The notes: generated by a model not told the origin, from the sequence alone. A DNA stretch of 64,000 nt from an uncultured Bacteroidales bacterium (GCA_946414805.1 CAMKPZ010000006.1:1-64000), one strand, 5' to 3'; positions 1 through 9,350 are shown, counted from the first letter of the stretch. A program made the numbers and translations.

Positions 1-235
1 GGAAGCGTCCTGCGGACGCAAATTTCTCTTTGTACTCTACGGTCAGGGGCATAAAGTCCGTACCCGGAACCGCATCTTTGGCGGAGCAGACAGTGGCTAA
101 GATCATCGTGTTGCCGAGAGTCGCCATCACAGCGCCATCAGCTTGTTTGGCCAGCTTGCCTGTCTCCAGTTTGATCACTCGTCCGTCAGGAAGAGCGATC
201 TCTTTGGTTACAATATTCATCTGTTTTTTCGTCAT
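1..235 (-). CDS. pnp: Polyribonucleotide nucleotidyltransferase, N-terminal fragment
   Basis: The reverse strand encodes the first ~78 residues of PNPase, the phosphorolytic 3'-5' exoribonuclease of mRNA decay; the rest lies outside the window. Visible family signatures are [32 protein letters not shown] and [18 protein letters not shown], which form the start of the first RNase PH domain. Two in-frame ATGs are possible (235 and 220); the second gives [13 protein letters not shown], close to the usual start of Bacteroidales PNPases. A promoter lies about 60 nt upstream. The identification is firm; the exact start is not. Confidence 0.93.
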   Translation of the reverse strand, partial: MTKKQMNIVTKEIALPDGRVIKLETGKLAKQADGAVMATLGNTMILATVCSAKDAVPGTDFMPLTVEYKEKFASAGRF

Positions 236-297
236 TTACGGCCGCCGTTTGCGACCAATTATAGTGTTGTGAAATTTCTTGACACCCAAAAAATCGT

Positions 298-330
298 GCA
301 AAATTACAAAAAAATTCCCATATACACAAA
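298..330 (-). promoter_or_regulatory. Bacteroidetes-type promoter for pnp
   Basis: On the minus strand TTTGTG (325-330) and TAATTTTG (near 298-306) have the spacing of the primary Bacteroidetes sigma factor. It points at pnp and leaves a leader of about 60 nt. Confidence 0.6.
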
Positions 331-341
331 TTTAAACACGT

Positions 342-401
342 TTTTTCTTTATTTTTCTCGTTCGGGGTAAATTTTTCTCAGATGAATTATATTCTTGTTA
401 C
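342..401. repeat. 60-bp perfect direct repeat, copy 1 (parE 3' end)
   Basis: These 60 bases are identical to 1885-1944. The right end (387-401) holds the last codons and stop of the RelE/ParE-like toxin gene; the rest is its downstream flank. A diverged inverted copy of the left part lies at 17032-17073. Confidence 0.9.
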
Positions 402-719
402 GACTCTCGTTTTTCGTCGGGAAGGGTTCATGCTGCAATCCCAAATTGCTAATATATAGCATGTCTCATTCTCATAAAGATAGTAAATACGATAAATACG
501 TTTCCCCCTTTTGGCGATTAAGTAGTAGTATATATGATTTTTATTAGATAACTCATGATCTACGACTCCTGATAGTGGGAATTCCTCTAATCTATCTACG
601 GGATTTACTATTGCGTCTCGCATCGCAAATGCCACCTCTAACGAAGCATTCTTCCTGTAATAATCAAAGATAGATTTTAGATGCCTCTTGGCGTTTGTTT
701 GCCACTGAATCAAAGCCAT
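387..719 (-). CDS. RelE/ParE-family toxin
   Basis: A 110-residue protein with the features of the ParE/RelE fold: an N-terminal helical stretch with IFDYYRKNAS, the segment RLEEFPLSGVVDHEL followed by YYYLIAKRGKRIYRIYYLYE, and a basic C-terminus. ParE-type toxins attack gyrase and RelE-type toxins cut mRNA on the ribosome; the sequence alone does not decide between them. It is the second gene of a TA pair and overlaps the antitoxin gene by 10 nt, so translation is probably coupled. The last codons lie in a 60-bp repeat found again at 1885, where only the tail remains. Confidence 0.85.
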   Translation of the reverse strand: MALIQWQTNAKRHLKSIFDYYRKNASLEVAFAMRDAIVNPVDRLEEFPLSGVVDHELSNKNHIYYYLIAKRGKRIYRIYYLYENETCYILAIWDCSMNPSRRKTRVVTRI

Positions 720-946
720 GACGCTATCTCTCTCTTAAAATCTTCGTGGGATGTTCCCCCAAAATCACGAGCCTCCTCAGCAGATTGAGCCAATATTTCC
801 TGCATCTCCTTCTTGGAGAATTGACAGGGTGCTTGTATGGCAGATTTAGAAATAGGCACCAATTTGAGATTTAGTTCTCCCAAATAGTTCAGCAGGGCTT
901 TTCCTTGAATGCTATGCTCATTTATTGTCATTGCATAAGTTGCCAT
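710..946 (-). CDS. Antitoxin of the ParE-like pair
   Basis: A 78-residue protein just upstream of and overlapping the toxin gene. The N-terminus (MATYAMTINEHSIQGKALLNYL) resembles the DNA-binding end of small Bacteroidales antitoxins found with ParE toxins. The C-terminus is charged (EEARDFGGTSHEDFKREIASWL) and would wrap the toxin. Size, order and overlap support the role; I recognise no named domain with certainty. A promoter with a short leader lies immediately upstream. Confidence 0.75.
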   Translation of the reverse strand: MATYAMTINEHSIQGKALLNYLGELNLKLVPISKSAIQAPCQFSKKEMQEILAQSAEEARDFGGTSHEDFKREIASWL

Positions 947-976
947 AGTTATTTCCTTTCGTTTTCAATTTCCGCT

Positions 977-1010
977 GCAAAGGTACTACAAAAAAATGAC
1001 ATATGCAAAT
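977..1010 (-). promoter_or_regulatory. Promoter of the ParE-like TA pair
   Basis: ATTTGC (1005-1010) and TACCTTTG (about 978-985) on the minus strand give standard Bacteroidetes spacing. The duplicated DNA at 1006-1145 begins exactly inside the -33 element, so the second copy at 1944 keeps only this half of the promoter. Confidence 0.7.
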
Positions 1011-1145
1011 AATTGTTCACAAATTCAACAAATCAAACAAAATTTTATAGTCCACAGATTGCACAGATTTGGCAGAAGATTTTGGTCAACAATTACCGAC
1101 AATTACCAACAATCAGCAACAATTATCCCAAAGCATCTTCTATAA
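1006..1145. repeat. 140-bp perfect direct repeat, copy 1
   Basis: These 140 bases are identical to 1944-2083. Within them, four repeats of a CAACAAT-type unit with a period of 10 nt are visible around 1086-1125. In the second copy this block is joined directly to the 60-bp block (342-401), without the TA genes between them. Confidence 0.9.
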
Positions 1146-1152
1146 AAACATT

Positions 1153-1178
1153 CAGCCCTGCCGTTGCGGGCAGGGCTG
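1153..1178 (-). terminator. Hairpin downstream of higBA
   Basis: A 10-bp stem CAGCCCTGCC/GGCAGGGCTG with a 6-nt loop lies 18 bp after the higA stop, with a short T-rich stretch on the minus strand. The same 26-mer occurs at 2092-2117 and inverted at 17949-17974, each time just after a gene. Confidence 0.6.
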
Positions 1179-1196
1179 ATGATTAGTTATTATGAT

Positions 1197-1508
1197 TTAC
1201 AGCATTGCAGCTACTCGCGGAATATGCGCCATCCATGATCGGATCTTGCTGTCTTGCCGCGCCGTTTGCATCGTGTACTTCGTTTGAATATTCATTAATG
1301 CATCTGCCGGCAGATCCAACGCCGCCTCAAACATTAGGGCTGTAGTTGGCGTAAGCGGACGCTTACCGTTCAGCAGTTCATTCAATGCCGTATATGAGAT
1401 ATTAACCTGTCGTGCAAACTCCCGTTGCGAGATATTACGCGTTTCCATCTCGTCCTTGATCACCTCACCCGGATGAACCGGATAAAAAGAATAACCTAAC
1501 GTTGCCAT
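1197..1508 (-). CDS. higA: HigA-type antitoxin (XRE family)
   Basis: A 103-residue helix-turn-helix protein. HPGEVIKDEMETRNISQREFA is the characteristic start of HigA/VapI antitoxins, followed by the recognition region VNISYTALNELLNGKRPLTP. It neutralises the toxin encoded just upstream and should repress the shared promoter. A 19-nt palindrome overlapping that promoter (1864-1882) is the likely binding site. The gene order (toxin first, antitoxin second, 4 nt apart) is typical of higBA. Confidence 0.9.
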   Translation of the reverse strand: MATLGYSFYPVHPGEVIKDEMETRNISQREFARQVNISYTALNELLNGKRPLTPTTALMFEAALDLPADALMNIQTKYTMQTARQDSKIRSWMAHIPRVAAML

Positions 1509-1512
1509 AGTA

Positions 1513-1821
1513 TTATTGATAATGATTTGTAATGTCCTCTAATTTGCAAATAGTCAGTGCAATCTCGCCTGTCTTTGATTCCATTTGGAATACTAAGCGG
1601 TAATGATAGTCTATCCGTACAGAATAGTCATTCTCATTCAGAGCCTCAAAATGCAGTGAATTGAAACGAAATAGATCTTCCATACGATTCACAGCCTCCA
1701 AAACGCTTACTACCCGCACATATTTGCGCACTACTTCCGGTTGATAGCGGTGCCGTTTGTCGCTACATTTTCCGTTGTAGAATAATTCTTTGAGGTAGTC
1801 TTTTTGAAAAACTATTTCCAT
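1513..1821 (-). CDS. higB: HigB-type toxin (RelE superfamily)
   Basis: A 102-residue protein with the RelE/HigB pattern: a basic N-terminal helix region (YLKELFYNGKCSDKRHRY), then LFRFNSLHFEALNENDYSVRID, YHYRLVFQ and a short C-terminal strand and helix. HigB toxins cleave mRNA at the ribosome. It is first in the operon and 4 nt ahead of higA. Confidence 0.87.
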   Translation of the reverse strand: MEIVFQKDYLKELFYNGKCSDKRHRYQPEVVRKYVRVVSVLEAVNRMEDLFRFNSLHFEALNENDYSVRIDYHYRLVFQMESKTGEIALTICKLEDITNHYQ

Positions 1822-1840
1822 ACTATTTGTAAAACTCGCC

Positions 1841-1882
1841 GCAAAGGTACAACTTTTTTTTGATATTCACAAATTTTGTGAA
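1841..1882 (-). promoter_or_regulatory. higBA promoter with palindromic operator
   Basis: The minus strand has ATTTGTG (1868-1874) and TACCTTTG (about 1842-1849). The -33 region lies inside a palindrome ATTCACAAA-T-TTTGTGAAT (1864-1882, arms of 9 nt), placed as expected for autorepression by HigA. That HigA binds here is inferred. Confidence 0.7.
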
Positions 1883-1884
1883 TG

Positions 1885-2083
1885 TTTTTCTTTATTTTTC
1901 TCGTTCGGGGTAAATTTTTCTCAGATGAATTATATTCTTGTTACAAATAATTGTTCACAAATTCAACAAATCAAACAAAATTTTATAGTCCACAGATTGC
2001 ACAGATTTGGCAGAAGATTTTGGTCAACAATTACCGACAATTACCAACAATCAGCAACAATTATCCCAAAGCATCTTCTATAA
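1885..2083. repeat. Fused repeat: second copy of both TA flanks without the TA genes
   Basis: 1885-1944 equals 342-401 and 1944-2083 equals 1006-1145, with one shared base (C) at the joint. The copy therefore carries the last codons and downstream flank of the ParE-like gene joined to the DNA from its promoter outward, while the 604 bp holding both TA genes are absent. It looks like either an empty site or a deletion scar. Confidence 0.9.
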
Positions 2084-2091
2084 TTCGACAT

Positions 2092-2117
2092 CAGCCCTGC
2101 CGTTGCGGGCAGGGCTG
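2092..2117 (-). terminator. Hairpin downstream of the 46-codon peptide gene
   Basis: This is the same 26-nt palindrome as at 1153-1178, 22 bp after the peptide stop codon. There is no clear T-run, so termination is uncertain. Confidence 0.5.
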
Positions 2118-2139
2118 ATGTATTGAGTTGAACGAGGGA

Positions 2140-2280
2140 TTAATTGCCATCGTATATAGCTCCGGGATTCTCACTTGAAGATCCACCGCTTGCAATTCCG
2201 GTGTTACTTCCAGCAAGGATAATGCTTTCCGTCATCAGTACTTCTACTTGACTTTGAGGTTTCTTATACATCTTTTTCAT
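2140..2280 (-). CDS. 46-residue peptide of the MKKMYKKP...SGGSSSENP family
   Basis: A small gene between the giant protein gene and the hairpin at 2092. It starts MKKMYKKPQSQVEV, continues with SIILAGS and a conserved ASGGSSSENPG near the end. A second gene of exactly the same length (16792-16932), placed identically after the other giant gene, shares MKKMYKKP, the L(A/T)GS step and SGGSSSENP while the middle differs; this argues strongly for real coding. The function is unknown. The short basic head, Gly/Ser tail and pairing with a secreted giant suggest a secreted or precursor peptide, but I recognise no processing enzyme nearby. Confidence 0.8.
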   Translation of the reverse strand: MKKMYKKPQSQVEVLMTESIILAGSNTGIASGGSSSENPGAIYDGN

Positions 2281-2345
2281 TTTTTTAACAATTTATACAT
2301 TATCAAAAGCCTGCGTGCAGGCGTGCACCTGCACGCAGAACTGAT

Positions 2346-5300
2346 TTATTTTACCAACTGACCCTTAGCGTCATACATCTTCTCACCGCGAAGGATGAAC
2401 AACTCACCATTGATCAGAACCTTGCGGATCTGTGCATTGTCGCCCTGTACGTTATCAATGTCAGTAGTGATAGCCGGAGCGTTCGCGCCACCGATAGCTA
2501 CACGACGACGGTTAGCCGGAGCCGGAACAGGAGCGCTGACTTCGCTTGAGATATAAGCGCGGTTTTTACCCAGCGTGCAGTTGTTCGCATCTACGTAGAT
2601 ATACTTGTTATTAACAATAATGTAGTTATTCCACAATGCAGATGCGGAGCCGTCATCAACAGTACTCAATGGCGAGAATGTACCAACCAAGTTGTTGTAC
2701 GAACCAGCAAGTGCTGTTTCTCCGGAAGTGTAAGTAACCGTAATCTCATTTGCGGTCGGCAGGAAGATATACGGACGACCTGCAACAATGGTAGTGTTGT
2801 TCTCTGCCTCATCGATATAGATGTAGTTCTCATCTTTGCCTGCGAGGTCAAACAGGGTTGCGCCTGTGATTGTACCGGCCTGCGGCAAGCAGATTGTTCC
2901 ATAGTTGCCTGCGGTTACATTACGTTGGTAAGAACCGTAGTCCGGAGTACCTTTCTTGTAGATGTTAATCGGTTTCTGACCACCAGCCGAATAGCACGAG
3001 AAGATATCATTGCTATTATTATATTGCAAATCCTTCTTGCTTCCGGCAGCAGCTACAACACTTGCAACACCTTCACCGTCAATTTCGATAGTCCACTTGG
3101 CATTATTGTTCTCGTAGTCTGCTGCCTCCAATAGGTGGTTACCTGTACCCGAAGTAGCTGTAGTCAGATAGTTACCATTCAATGCTTGGAGAGCGAACTT
3201 GCCATCACCAGCATCTACTACGAGGAATGTCTTCGTGCCTTCTGCCGGAGTGAGAACCAGATCTTCAAATGTGCTTTCTACAGCAGCGCGGTTGTTGGTA
3301 TTCTGACCACCCATTGTCTTGGTCGCACCTTGATATGTTGCACCGATGATAATGCGATCACCTGCAGCAACGGAAGTGGCTTTAACCCAAGTGCCGGAGA
3401 GGTCTTCAACCGCCTCAACTGTCATAGAGAGGTTGATAACTACATCATCTGCAGCATCAGCATCATCACTAATAGTAACGGTTGCAGCGAACGTACCGGT
3501 TGCAGTAGTTACCGGAGTAACGGTAATCGTACTGTTGAGTTCAGTGAGAGTAGCCTTGTCAATTGAGAAGCCATCACCATCCAGCGTTACAGTAGCAGCA
3601 GCTACGGCCTTCAGCGTTACAGAAATACCCTGTGCCTCAACGGTTGCGTTCTGATTAACTATACCAAAGTTGATAGATGCCGGAGTTGCAATGATTTCCG
3701 GAGTCGTCGGAACTGTAACGGTAACATTAACGTTCTTGTTAGCCTGTTTGCCTTTATAAGTAGCCGTAACAGTTACAGATTCTGTCTCGGCCGTAAGAAC
3801 AGCAGGAGCGAAACTCCACTCAATGTCTGCTGCATCAACAGCTACAGGATTTTGCTCAACATCTGCCAGAGTATAGATAGCATTTACGCCTAAACCTGCA
3901 GGATCGAACTCATCTCCAGCCTCATATTCCGTAGTGCTTGCATTACCGGTAATAACGATATGATCAAGTTCCGGCAGAACACCACCTTCTTGGTTGATAC
4001 CATACATAACGAAGCGTTTATCAGTACCGGACGACCAAGAGAATGTAATCTCAGCTTCGGTTGCAATCGGATCAAAGGTGATATACTGATAATGGTCAAC
4101 CGGATTGCTATTGATAGTATACGGAGTAGAAGCAGCACCTGCAGCATCACCATTAACATCAATGGTAGAAGCACTGAGGTTGGTTACATCGTCACTAGAA
4201 ATAGAAAGTACGTTAGCACGATCTTTCCAAGTAAATACGTGGAAGTGGAGTGTGTGCGTATATGCCGGAACGGTAACAGTGACCGTACCTGTGTTGGAAG
4301 AAGCACCTACTTTCTGTGCTTTATATTCAACTGTGTTGATTACAACCTTGGAGTTGTTCTCGTGGGAATTACCACCACCTACAAAGTCCACATTGCTTGT
4401 GTAAACGGTTGCATAATACGGAATAGCATTCCACTTAGCATACAGCGTTACGTCTTCGCTCAATGCAGCACCAGCTACAGCAGGAGTATTGAACTCTGCG
4501 TCAGTGTACCAACCACCGAAGAGGAAGTTATCTTTCGTTACAGTCGGAAGCGGATCCGGCAGTGCTGTTGCATCAGCTACATCATCGATATCCTCGTTAG
4601 CGCCATTCTCTACATAGGTAATAGAACCGTGTACAATAGCTGCAGTAACCTCTACCGTGAACTCAACAGAGTTAGCGATATAACCCTCACCATCAGGAAT
4701 AGAAGCAATAATAGTAGCTTCGCCTACCTCTACACCGGTAAGAACATTGTCAGACAAGGATACATTACCTTCGTTGCCATCAACCTTGACGCTATAGGAG
4801 ATATGATCAATAGCGGCAGCAGGATCGGTAGTAGCCGTCAGAGTCAGGGTCTTGCCTTTCTCTACGGTTGAGCCAGAAGTAATAGTAATGTCTACCGGCG
4901 AAGTCTTCGAAACGAATTGTACGTTCTTTGCTTCGTGCTTGGAGTTGTAAAAGTCGTAGTCCTCAGCGATAACTTTGATCTTGTCACCATTGTGGATGTC
5001 CAACTCATCAAATTGCTCTGCTTCGCCTGCCTGATTCAAGCATCCATATACATAGATGGTACCGCTTGCGTCTGTCAGGTTGAAGTTACCGTATTTGAGT
5101 TTAGAACCCGTTTCGATGTCGCTTGCAATACCCTCCAAGTAGCAGCGCATATCTGCATTACCGGCTGCGATGAACTCTTCTATAGTCTTCAGTTGGATGT
5201 CGCCGACAGTCAAACCTGTTACGTTGAAGGCTGCACTTTGAACAGTGTTATAAGTAGCTTTAACGCTAATTCCCGTTTCTCCTTTAGCCAACCTTTCCGG

Positions 5301-8300
5301 GGTGAACTCCCAGTCTGCATCAGTAACAGCGATAACTTCCGGCTCACCGATGGTATAGTTAACCGTTACCGTCAGACCTGCAGGATTGAATTTCTCGCCA
5401 TCTACATAAGCTTTCTTAGTCGGTTCGCCGCTTACAACTACGCTCGTAACAGCTTTCGGTGCACCGTAAGTAATGTCACCGTTCTCCCAAGACCAAGTTG
5501 CACCTTGCATTGCCAGTTCCCATTGACCTTTATATTCAGTCCACGTTGTGACAAGATTAGTAGCTGATACATAACCATTCTTAACCCAAGTATCAGGAAC
5601 TTGTTCGGAATCTCCCTGCTTATTGTAGAATAATTCAATGTCATTCTCGCCATCTTTGTCCTTCACATTCAGGTAGAGACCGTAACGGTAGCCCGCATTT
5701 GTCTCATATACCTCCGTGATCATGACATTCGAGAAGCTAACAGTTACTTCTGTTCCACTTGCCAATTCTGCTGCAACCAAATCTTCAAGGCTTGCGAATA
5801 CAGCCGGCTTCTTAGCCTGCTCAACAGGGATAACCACTACAGCCGGATTTGCTGCACCGTTGGTCTCAGGAGCTGTCAGCTTGATATAAGCCGTACGTGC
5901 ATCGTTATAAGAGGTGTTAGCCTGTGCGTTATAAGCAATATGCTTGTCGTCACCTTCGATAGTAGCCGTCAGCCAACCGCCATCAAATGCTTCGGTGCAA
6001 GCCTCATTGTTAAACAGAGCTACTTCTACACCTGCGAGGTTCACATTCTCATAGCTTACGCCAAGAGTACCTTCATCACCTGCTGCTGCCACAGCAATCG
6101 AAGCCGAAGCCGGCTCTGCCGTCGGAGCTGCTACACAAGTAGTGCTGTAGTTGGAATAAGTCGAAGCACCTTGAGCAGTCCATTGAACATCTATTTCGTC
6201 CAGATAAACAGTTCCATTATTTGAGCGCAAACCTAAGTAGCTATACGAACCAGTTATTACTAATTCAGTACTTGTTCCTTTCACAATTGAACCCAATAAT
6301 GTACCTGCATTATCTCCATACAAATCTGTTGCTTGAGAATAGGCGGTATTTTTGCCATATACATCAAGCTTTGAGCCATCAGCTCCTTGTGAAGAGTTCC
6401 AAGTAACTGTTACCTTTGTAACTTTACCAGCTCCGGTAGTTGTTGTTACCACGCCTGAGTTACTATTATTAGTACGCAATTGAATATATGTACTTGACGC
6501 GCTATTTCCAAGTGCACAACTTTGTCCTGCATATACAGCTCCAGAAGTTCCGGTTTTACCAGACCATGTTTTATAACTTGTTCCTGAAAGGCCTGTAAAT
6601 TCATAGTCTAACACATCCGTTTTAATAATTGCTTCACCCGGAGTCTCATCAGCATAAACAGCATAGAGAGTTACACCTGTTGTATTCTGGAAAGTAAACT
6701 CTGCGCCCTTAGAATAAGTTGGTGCGATCGCACACTCCGGATTAGCATCCCATCCCATAAAGGTTTTGCTACAAGCAGCAGCTGTGCTCGGCAATTCAAA
6801 CGGAGTAAGGATAGAATAATCACCGGAAGCCTGCTGATCTTCACCCAATGCAATAAGCGTCAGATGTGCCGTCGGCAAAGCCTCTGTTACAAACGAACCT
6901 GTTGCTGCTACACTCGGACAATAGGTTGCCGGAGTATTCGAGATTGCCTGTACAGAATACTTGTACGTTGTACTTGCGCTCAGCGTCTGACCAATTGTAT
7001 ATTCTACGCCTGTGAATGCATCGATGTGCTCCAACTCGTTGTCTTCTGCGTCATAGATATATACTTTGTATGCATCTGCTTGCTCAATAGCCGTCCAAGC
7101 CAATTGAACAGCATCATACGGATAATCCTTACCCGAAACCGTTACAACCGGCTCTGCCAGCGGATCACAAGCATCTTGCTCAAACGTAGCAGAAATAGTT
7201 GCTACCCCAGCAGGCATGCTGAATGTGTTAGCATTAACATCTTGTGCTGCGCCGTTCAGCGTCCAAGCGCTCAGATGATAGTTTGTTGCCGGAGTGAAGG
7301 TCAGAGTAACCGTTGTGCCCTCGCAAGCCTCGCTCAAATCAGCACTTACAGAACCATTCTCAATGTTATTAGCAATAGTGATTGCATGCTTCTCGCAGCA
7401 ACTCGGAGCAGAGAGGTAATTATAGGTTGTTATTTCTGCTTCATAATAAATAGTTATTGATTTTAACCATGCAACTCGACCATCGGAATCTGAGCCTTCG
7501 TTTGTAGAGGAAAAAGATTTTATAGATAGAGAGTTAGAGTTTGTCTTTGTTCCGGTAAATTCAACATCTACAAAATTATCCTTTGAGAGTTCGGAAGAGG
7601 TCGAGAAAGTAGTACTTCCCACTAATACTTCATAAGCTGCTCCTTGAGTTGTACTTTTCTTTTTGGTATTCAATACAACTTTAGTAATGGCATTAGATTC
7701 AGAAAGTGTCATTACGAACGAGCCATTATTCTTTTTGGAAGATAATTTCAATCCAGTGGCTCCTTTATAGCACTTGGTGATATCAGAAACACTACTAACT
7801 TTACTTGCATTCGTGGTGATATAGGTTATGAAATCGGAATCAGAAATATCAGATGATGCATCAGAGCTATTATCGTCAAACGTGATAGTATAGTCTGATA
7901 TGCCAACATCTGAGCCAGCTTCTTTTTTATAAACAGCGTAAAGAGTTACATTCTCAGCCGGTTTGTAATTTGCACCAGCGGCCAATAGTGTAGGAGCGGT
8001 AGTTGTCTCCGAAGCAACAGCAGAAGCAGCCCAGCCTGCAAATGTCCAACCATCAGCAGAGCAAGCAGGAGTCGGTCCTGCCGGAAGAGTAATACCTGCG
8101 CCTGCAGATGCTTCTGTCTTCGAATCAACTGTAGGATTACCCTCACCCGTAGAGAAAGTAACGGTATATTTCTGCAACTCTTTGAAGAGAACAGTAATCG
8201 TAGTAGCGGCAGTAATGCCGGTAACTTTCTTGTTCTCGTTGTCAACGGTTCCTGCGGTAGCCGTGATCTCATCAAAAGCATAGCCGTCAGCAGGCTCAAT

Positions 8301-8900
8301 ATTGGAGATTGTAATCTCACCACCATCACCATCACCGCAAACCTTGGTATCGCTCAACGTGTAAGTACCGTTTGTCTCTGCGCCTTTGGTTACTTCAACC
8401 TCAGAGGTGCAGGCAGAAACAGTCACGCCAGTTAATGAGGTGTTGCGTAAACGCACACCTTTACCAGCTTCTGGCAAATAAAATTTGATCTTAAATTTAT
8501 AATTTATATCGCCTATTTCCCATGGGGAATTGGTATTTATATAGTTAGAACTTCCCGTGGGCGTTCCTGTAGTGTATGTTTTCTTTACTTCATCATCTTT
8601 GTCTAATACATAAATTGTAAGAGCGTGGTTTGTACCACTATTTAGACATGCAACAGTAAATGACAAAGAAACAGAATTATGTGGATCATACAAAGGTGAT
8701 ATCAAATAACTTCCATTAGCTGAAAAGCCTAAATAGTTACCTGTTGATACCTCATTCGAAGACCAACCATTTGGAATAGTGTATTGGGATGTTCCAGTAA
8801 AAGAAAACAACGTTTCCGGCTCTGGATCCGCCGCCCACACATTACCCACGCTGAGTAGCATGACCATCAGCAGGGAGAGAAATAGTTTAATTTTTCTCAT
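2346..8900 (-). CDS. Giant secreted multi-domain surface protein (InlB-type repeats), 2184 aa
   Basis: The signal peptide ends in VGNVWA. Behind it come Listeria-Bacteroides repeats (units ending in FAGWAASAV... or FGGWYTDAE, then VTLYAVYK or VTLYAKW), a fibronectin-III-like unit (about residues 590-680, YKYSVQAIS), a BACON-like unit (about 930-1040), Ig-like units of the type KKAYVDGEKFNPAGLTVTV (about 1150 and 1660) and an OB-fold-like stretch near 1220-1310. The protein ends in VLINGELFILRGEKMYDAKG, which is identical in the giant at 10996 although the codons differ. Such proteins are cell-surface or secreted adhesin-like factors; the ligand is unknown. The end motif may serve sorting or anchoring. 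The 46-codon peptide gene follows on the same strand. Confidence 0.88.
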   Translation of the reverse strand: MRKIKLFLSLLMVMLLSVGNVWAADPEPETLFSFTGTSQYTIPNGWSSNEVSTGNYLGFSANGSYLISPLYDPHNSVSLSFTVACLNSGTNHALTIYVLDKDDEVKKTYTTGTPTGSSNYINTNSPWEIGDINYKFKIKFYLPEAGKGVRLRNTSLTGVTVSACTSEVEVTKGAETNGTYTLSDTKVCGDGDGGEITISNIEPADGYAFDEITATAGTVDNENKKVTGITAATTITVLFKELQKYTVTFSTGEGNPTVDSKTEASAGAGITLPAGPTPACSADGWTFAGWAASAVASETTTAPTLLAAGANYKPAENVTLYAVYKKEAGSDVGISDYTITFDDNSSDASSDISDSDFITYITTNASKVSSVSDITKCYKGATGLKLSSKKNNGSFVMTLSESNAITKVVLNTKKKSTTQGAAYEVLVGSTTFSTSSELSKDNFVDVEFTGTKTNSNSLSIKSFSSTNEGSDSDGRVAWLKSITIYYEAEITTYNYLSAPSCCEKHAITIANNIENGSVSADLSEACEGTTVTLTFTPATNYHLSAWTLNGAAQDVNANTFSMPAGVATISATFEQDACDPLAEPVVTVSGKDYPYDAVQLAWTAIEQADAYKVYIYDAEDNELEHIDAFTGVEYTIGQTLSASTTYKYSVQAISNTPATYCPSVAATGSFVTEALPTAHLTLIALGEDQQASGDYSILTPFELPSTAAACSKTFMGWDANPECAIAPTYSKGAEFTFQNTTGVTLYAVYADETPGEAIIKTDVLDYEFTGLSGTSYKTWSGKTGTSGAVYAGQSCALGNSASSTYIQLRTNNSNSGVVTTTTGAGKVTKVTVTWNSSQGADGSKLDVYGKNTAYSQATDLYGDNAGTLLGSIVKGTSTELVITGSYSYLGLRSNNGTVYLDEIDVQWTAQGASTYSNYSTTCVAAPTAEPASASIAVAAAGDEGTLGVSYENVNLAGVEVALFNNEACTEAFDGGWLTATIEGDDKHIAYNAQANTSYNDARTAYIKLTAPETNGAANPAVVVIPVEQAKKPAVFASLEDLVAAELASGTEVTVSFSNVMITEVYETNAGYRYGLYLNVKDKDGENDIELFYNKQGDSEQVPDTWVKNGYVSATNLVTTWTEYKGQWELAMQGATWSWENGDITYGAPKAVTSVVVSGEPTKKAYVDGEKFNPAGLTVTVNYTIGEPEVIAVTDADWEFTPERLAKGETGISVKATYNTVQSAAFNVTGLTVGDIQLKTIEEFIAAGNADMRCYLEGIASDIETGSKLKYGNFNLTDASGTIYVYGCLNQAGEAEQFDELDIHNGDKIKVIAEDYDFYNSKHEAKNVQFVSKTSPVDITITSGSTVEKGKTLTLTATTDPAAAIDHISYSVKVDGNEGNVSLSDNVLTGVEVGEATIIASIPDGEGYIANSVEFTVEVTAAIVHGSITYVENGANEDIDDVADATALPDPLPTVTKDNFLFGGWYTDAEFNTPAVAGAALSEDVTLYAKWNAIPYYATVYTSNVDFVGGGNSHENNSKVVINTVEYKAQKVGASSNTGTVTVTVPAYTHTLHFHVFTWKDRANVLSISSDDVTNLSASTIDVNGDAAGAASTPYTINSNPVDHYQYITFDPIATEAEITFSWSSGTDKRFVMYGINQEGGVLPELDHIVITGNASTTEYEAGDEFDPAGLGVNAIYTLADVEQNPVAVDAADIEWSFAPAVLTAETESVTVTATYKGKQANKNVNVTVTVPTTPEIIATPASINFGIVNQNATVEAQGISVTLKAVAAATVTLDGDGFSIDKATLTELNSTITVTPVTTATGTFAATVTISDDADAADDVVINLSMTVEAVEDLSGTWVKATSVAAGDRIIIGATYQGATKTMGGQNTNNRAAVESTFEDLVLTPAEGTKTFLVVDAGDGKFALQALNGNYLTTATSGTGNHLLEAADYENNNAKWTIEIDGEGVASVVAAAGSKKDLQYNNSNDIFSCYSAGGQKPINIYKKGTPDYGSYQRNVTAGNYGTICLPQAGTITGATLFDLAGKDENYIYIDEAENNTTIVAGRPYIFLPTANEITVTYTSGETALAGSYNNLVGTFSPLSTVDDGSASALWNNYIIVNNKYIYVDANNCTLGKNRAYISSEVSAPVPAPANRRRVAIGGANAPAITTDIDNVQGDNAQIRKVLINGELFILRGEKMYDAKGQLVK

Positions 8901-8945
8901 AATGTTAAAAATTTAAAGTTAATAAAAATTGTTTGCTAAAATATA

Positions 8946-9350
8946 TCAAAGTTTTTGAATTTCATATATATAAGCCGCAAAATAAGTCTCAATTAGACTA
9001 TCAAATTTTTTTAACAAATCTTCAAGTTCACTATATGAATAGGCATTTTTTTCAACGTACGAAGTCCAAAAGTGGGGAGTTACCACAATTACTTGCCTAT
9101 TTTCTTCAGCTCCTATTCTTTTATATGCGTGAAGAGATAAACAGGTTCTTTTTTCTTCTCCATTAATTTTACGTACCAATATCGCAGTATGGGGAATCTC
9201 AGGTATGCTATTATTTCTGTTGTCATACAAAAGAACATTCCATTCTTTAATAGACTCTCCTTGTTCCTGCTGATGAGATGCGATTCCTTCTACAATCATT
9301 TTGAGTAGTTTTTGCGCATCATTAGTCCATATATATGTATTATCGTGCAT
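8946..9350 (-). CDS. Hypothetical protein, 134 aa
   Basis: A cytosolic-looking protein without signal peptide or membrane segment. It carries IWTNDAQKLLKMIVEGIASHQQ, a middle strand-rich part (TAILVRKINGEEKR, QVIVVTPHFW) and an acidic helical end (ELEDLLKKFDSLIETYF). I do not recognise the family. It lies 45 bp upstream of the giant gene on the same strand and may share its transcript. Upstream of it the minus strand has a 7-codon ORF after a good GGAG, whose frame continues for 26 codons past a TAG; this could be a decayed small gene. Confidence 0.6.
   Translation of the reverse strand: MHDNTYIWTNDAQKLLKMIVEGIASHQQEQGESIKEWNVLLYDNRNNSIPEIPHTAILVRKINGEEKRTCLSLHAYKRIGAEENRQVIVVTPHFWTSYVEKNAYSYSELEDLLKKFDSLIETYFAAYIYEIQKL

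Noticed and set aside
1006..2083. CRISPR array suggested by the repeated segments
   Set aside because: Only two copies with unrelated interval contents; the internal 10-nt period is far too short and there are no cas genes.
3960..4871. 303-codon ORF antisense to the first giant
   Set aside because: A shadow of the repeat-rich minus-strand gene; Ser/Arg/Cys-rich without any recognisable feature.
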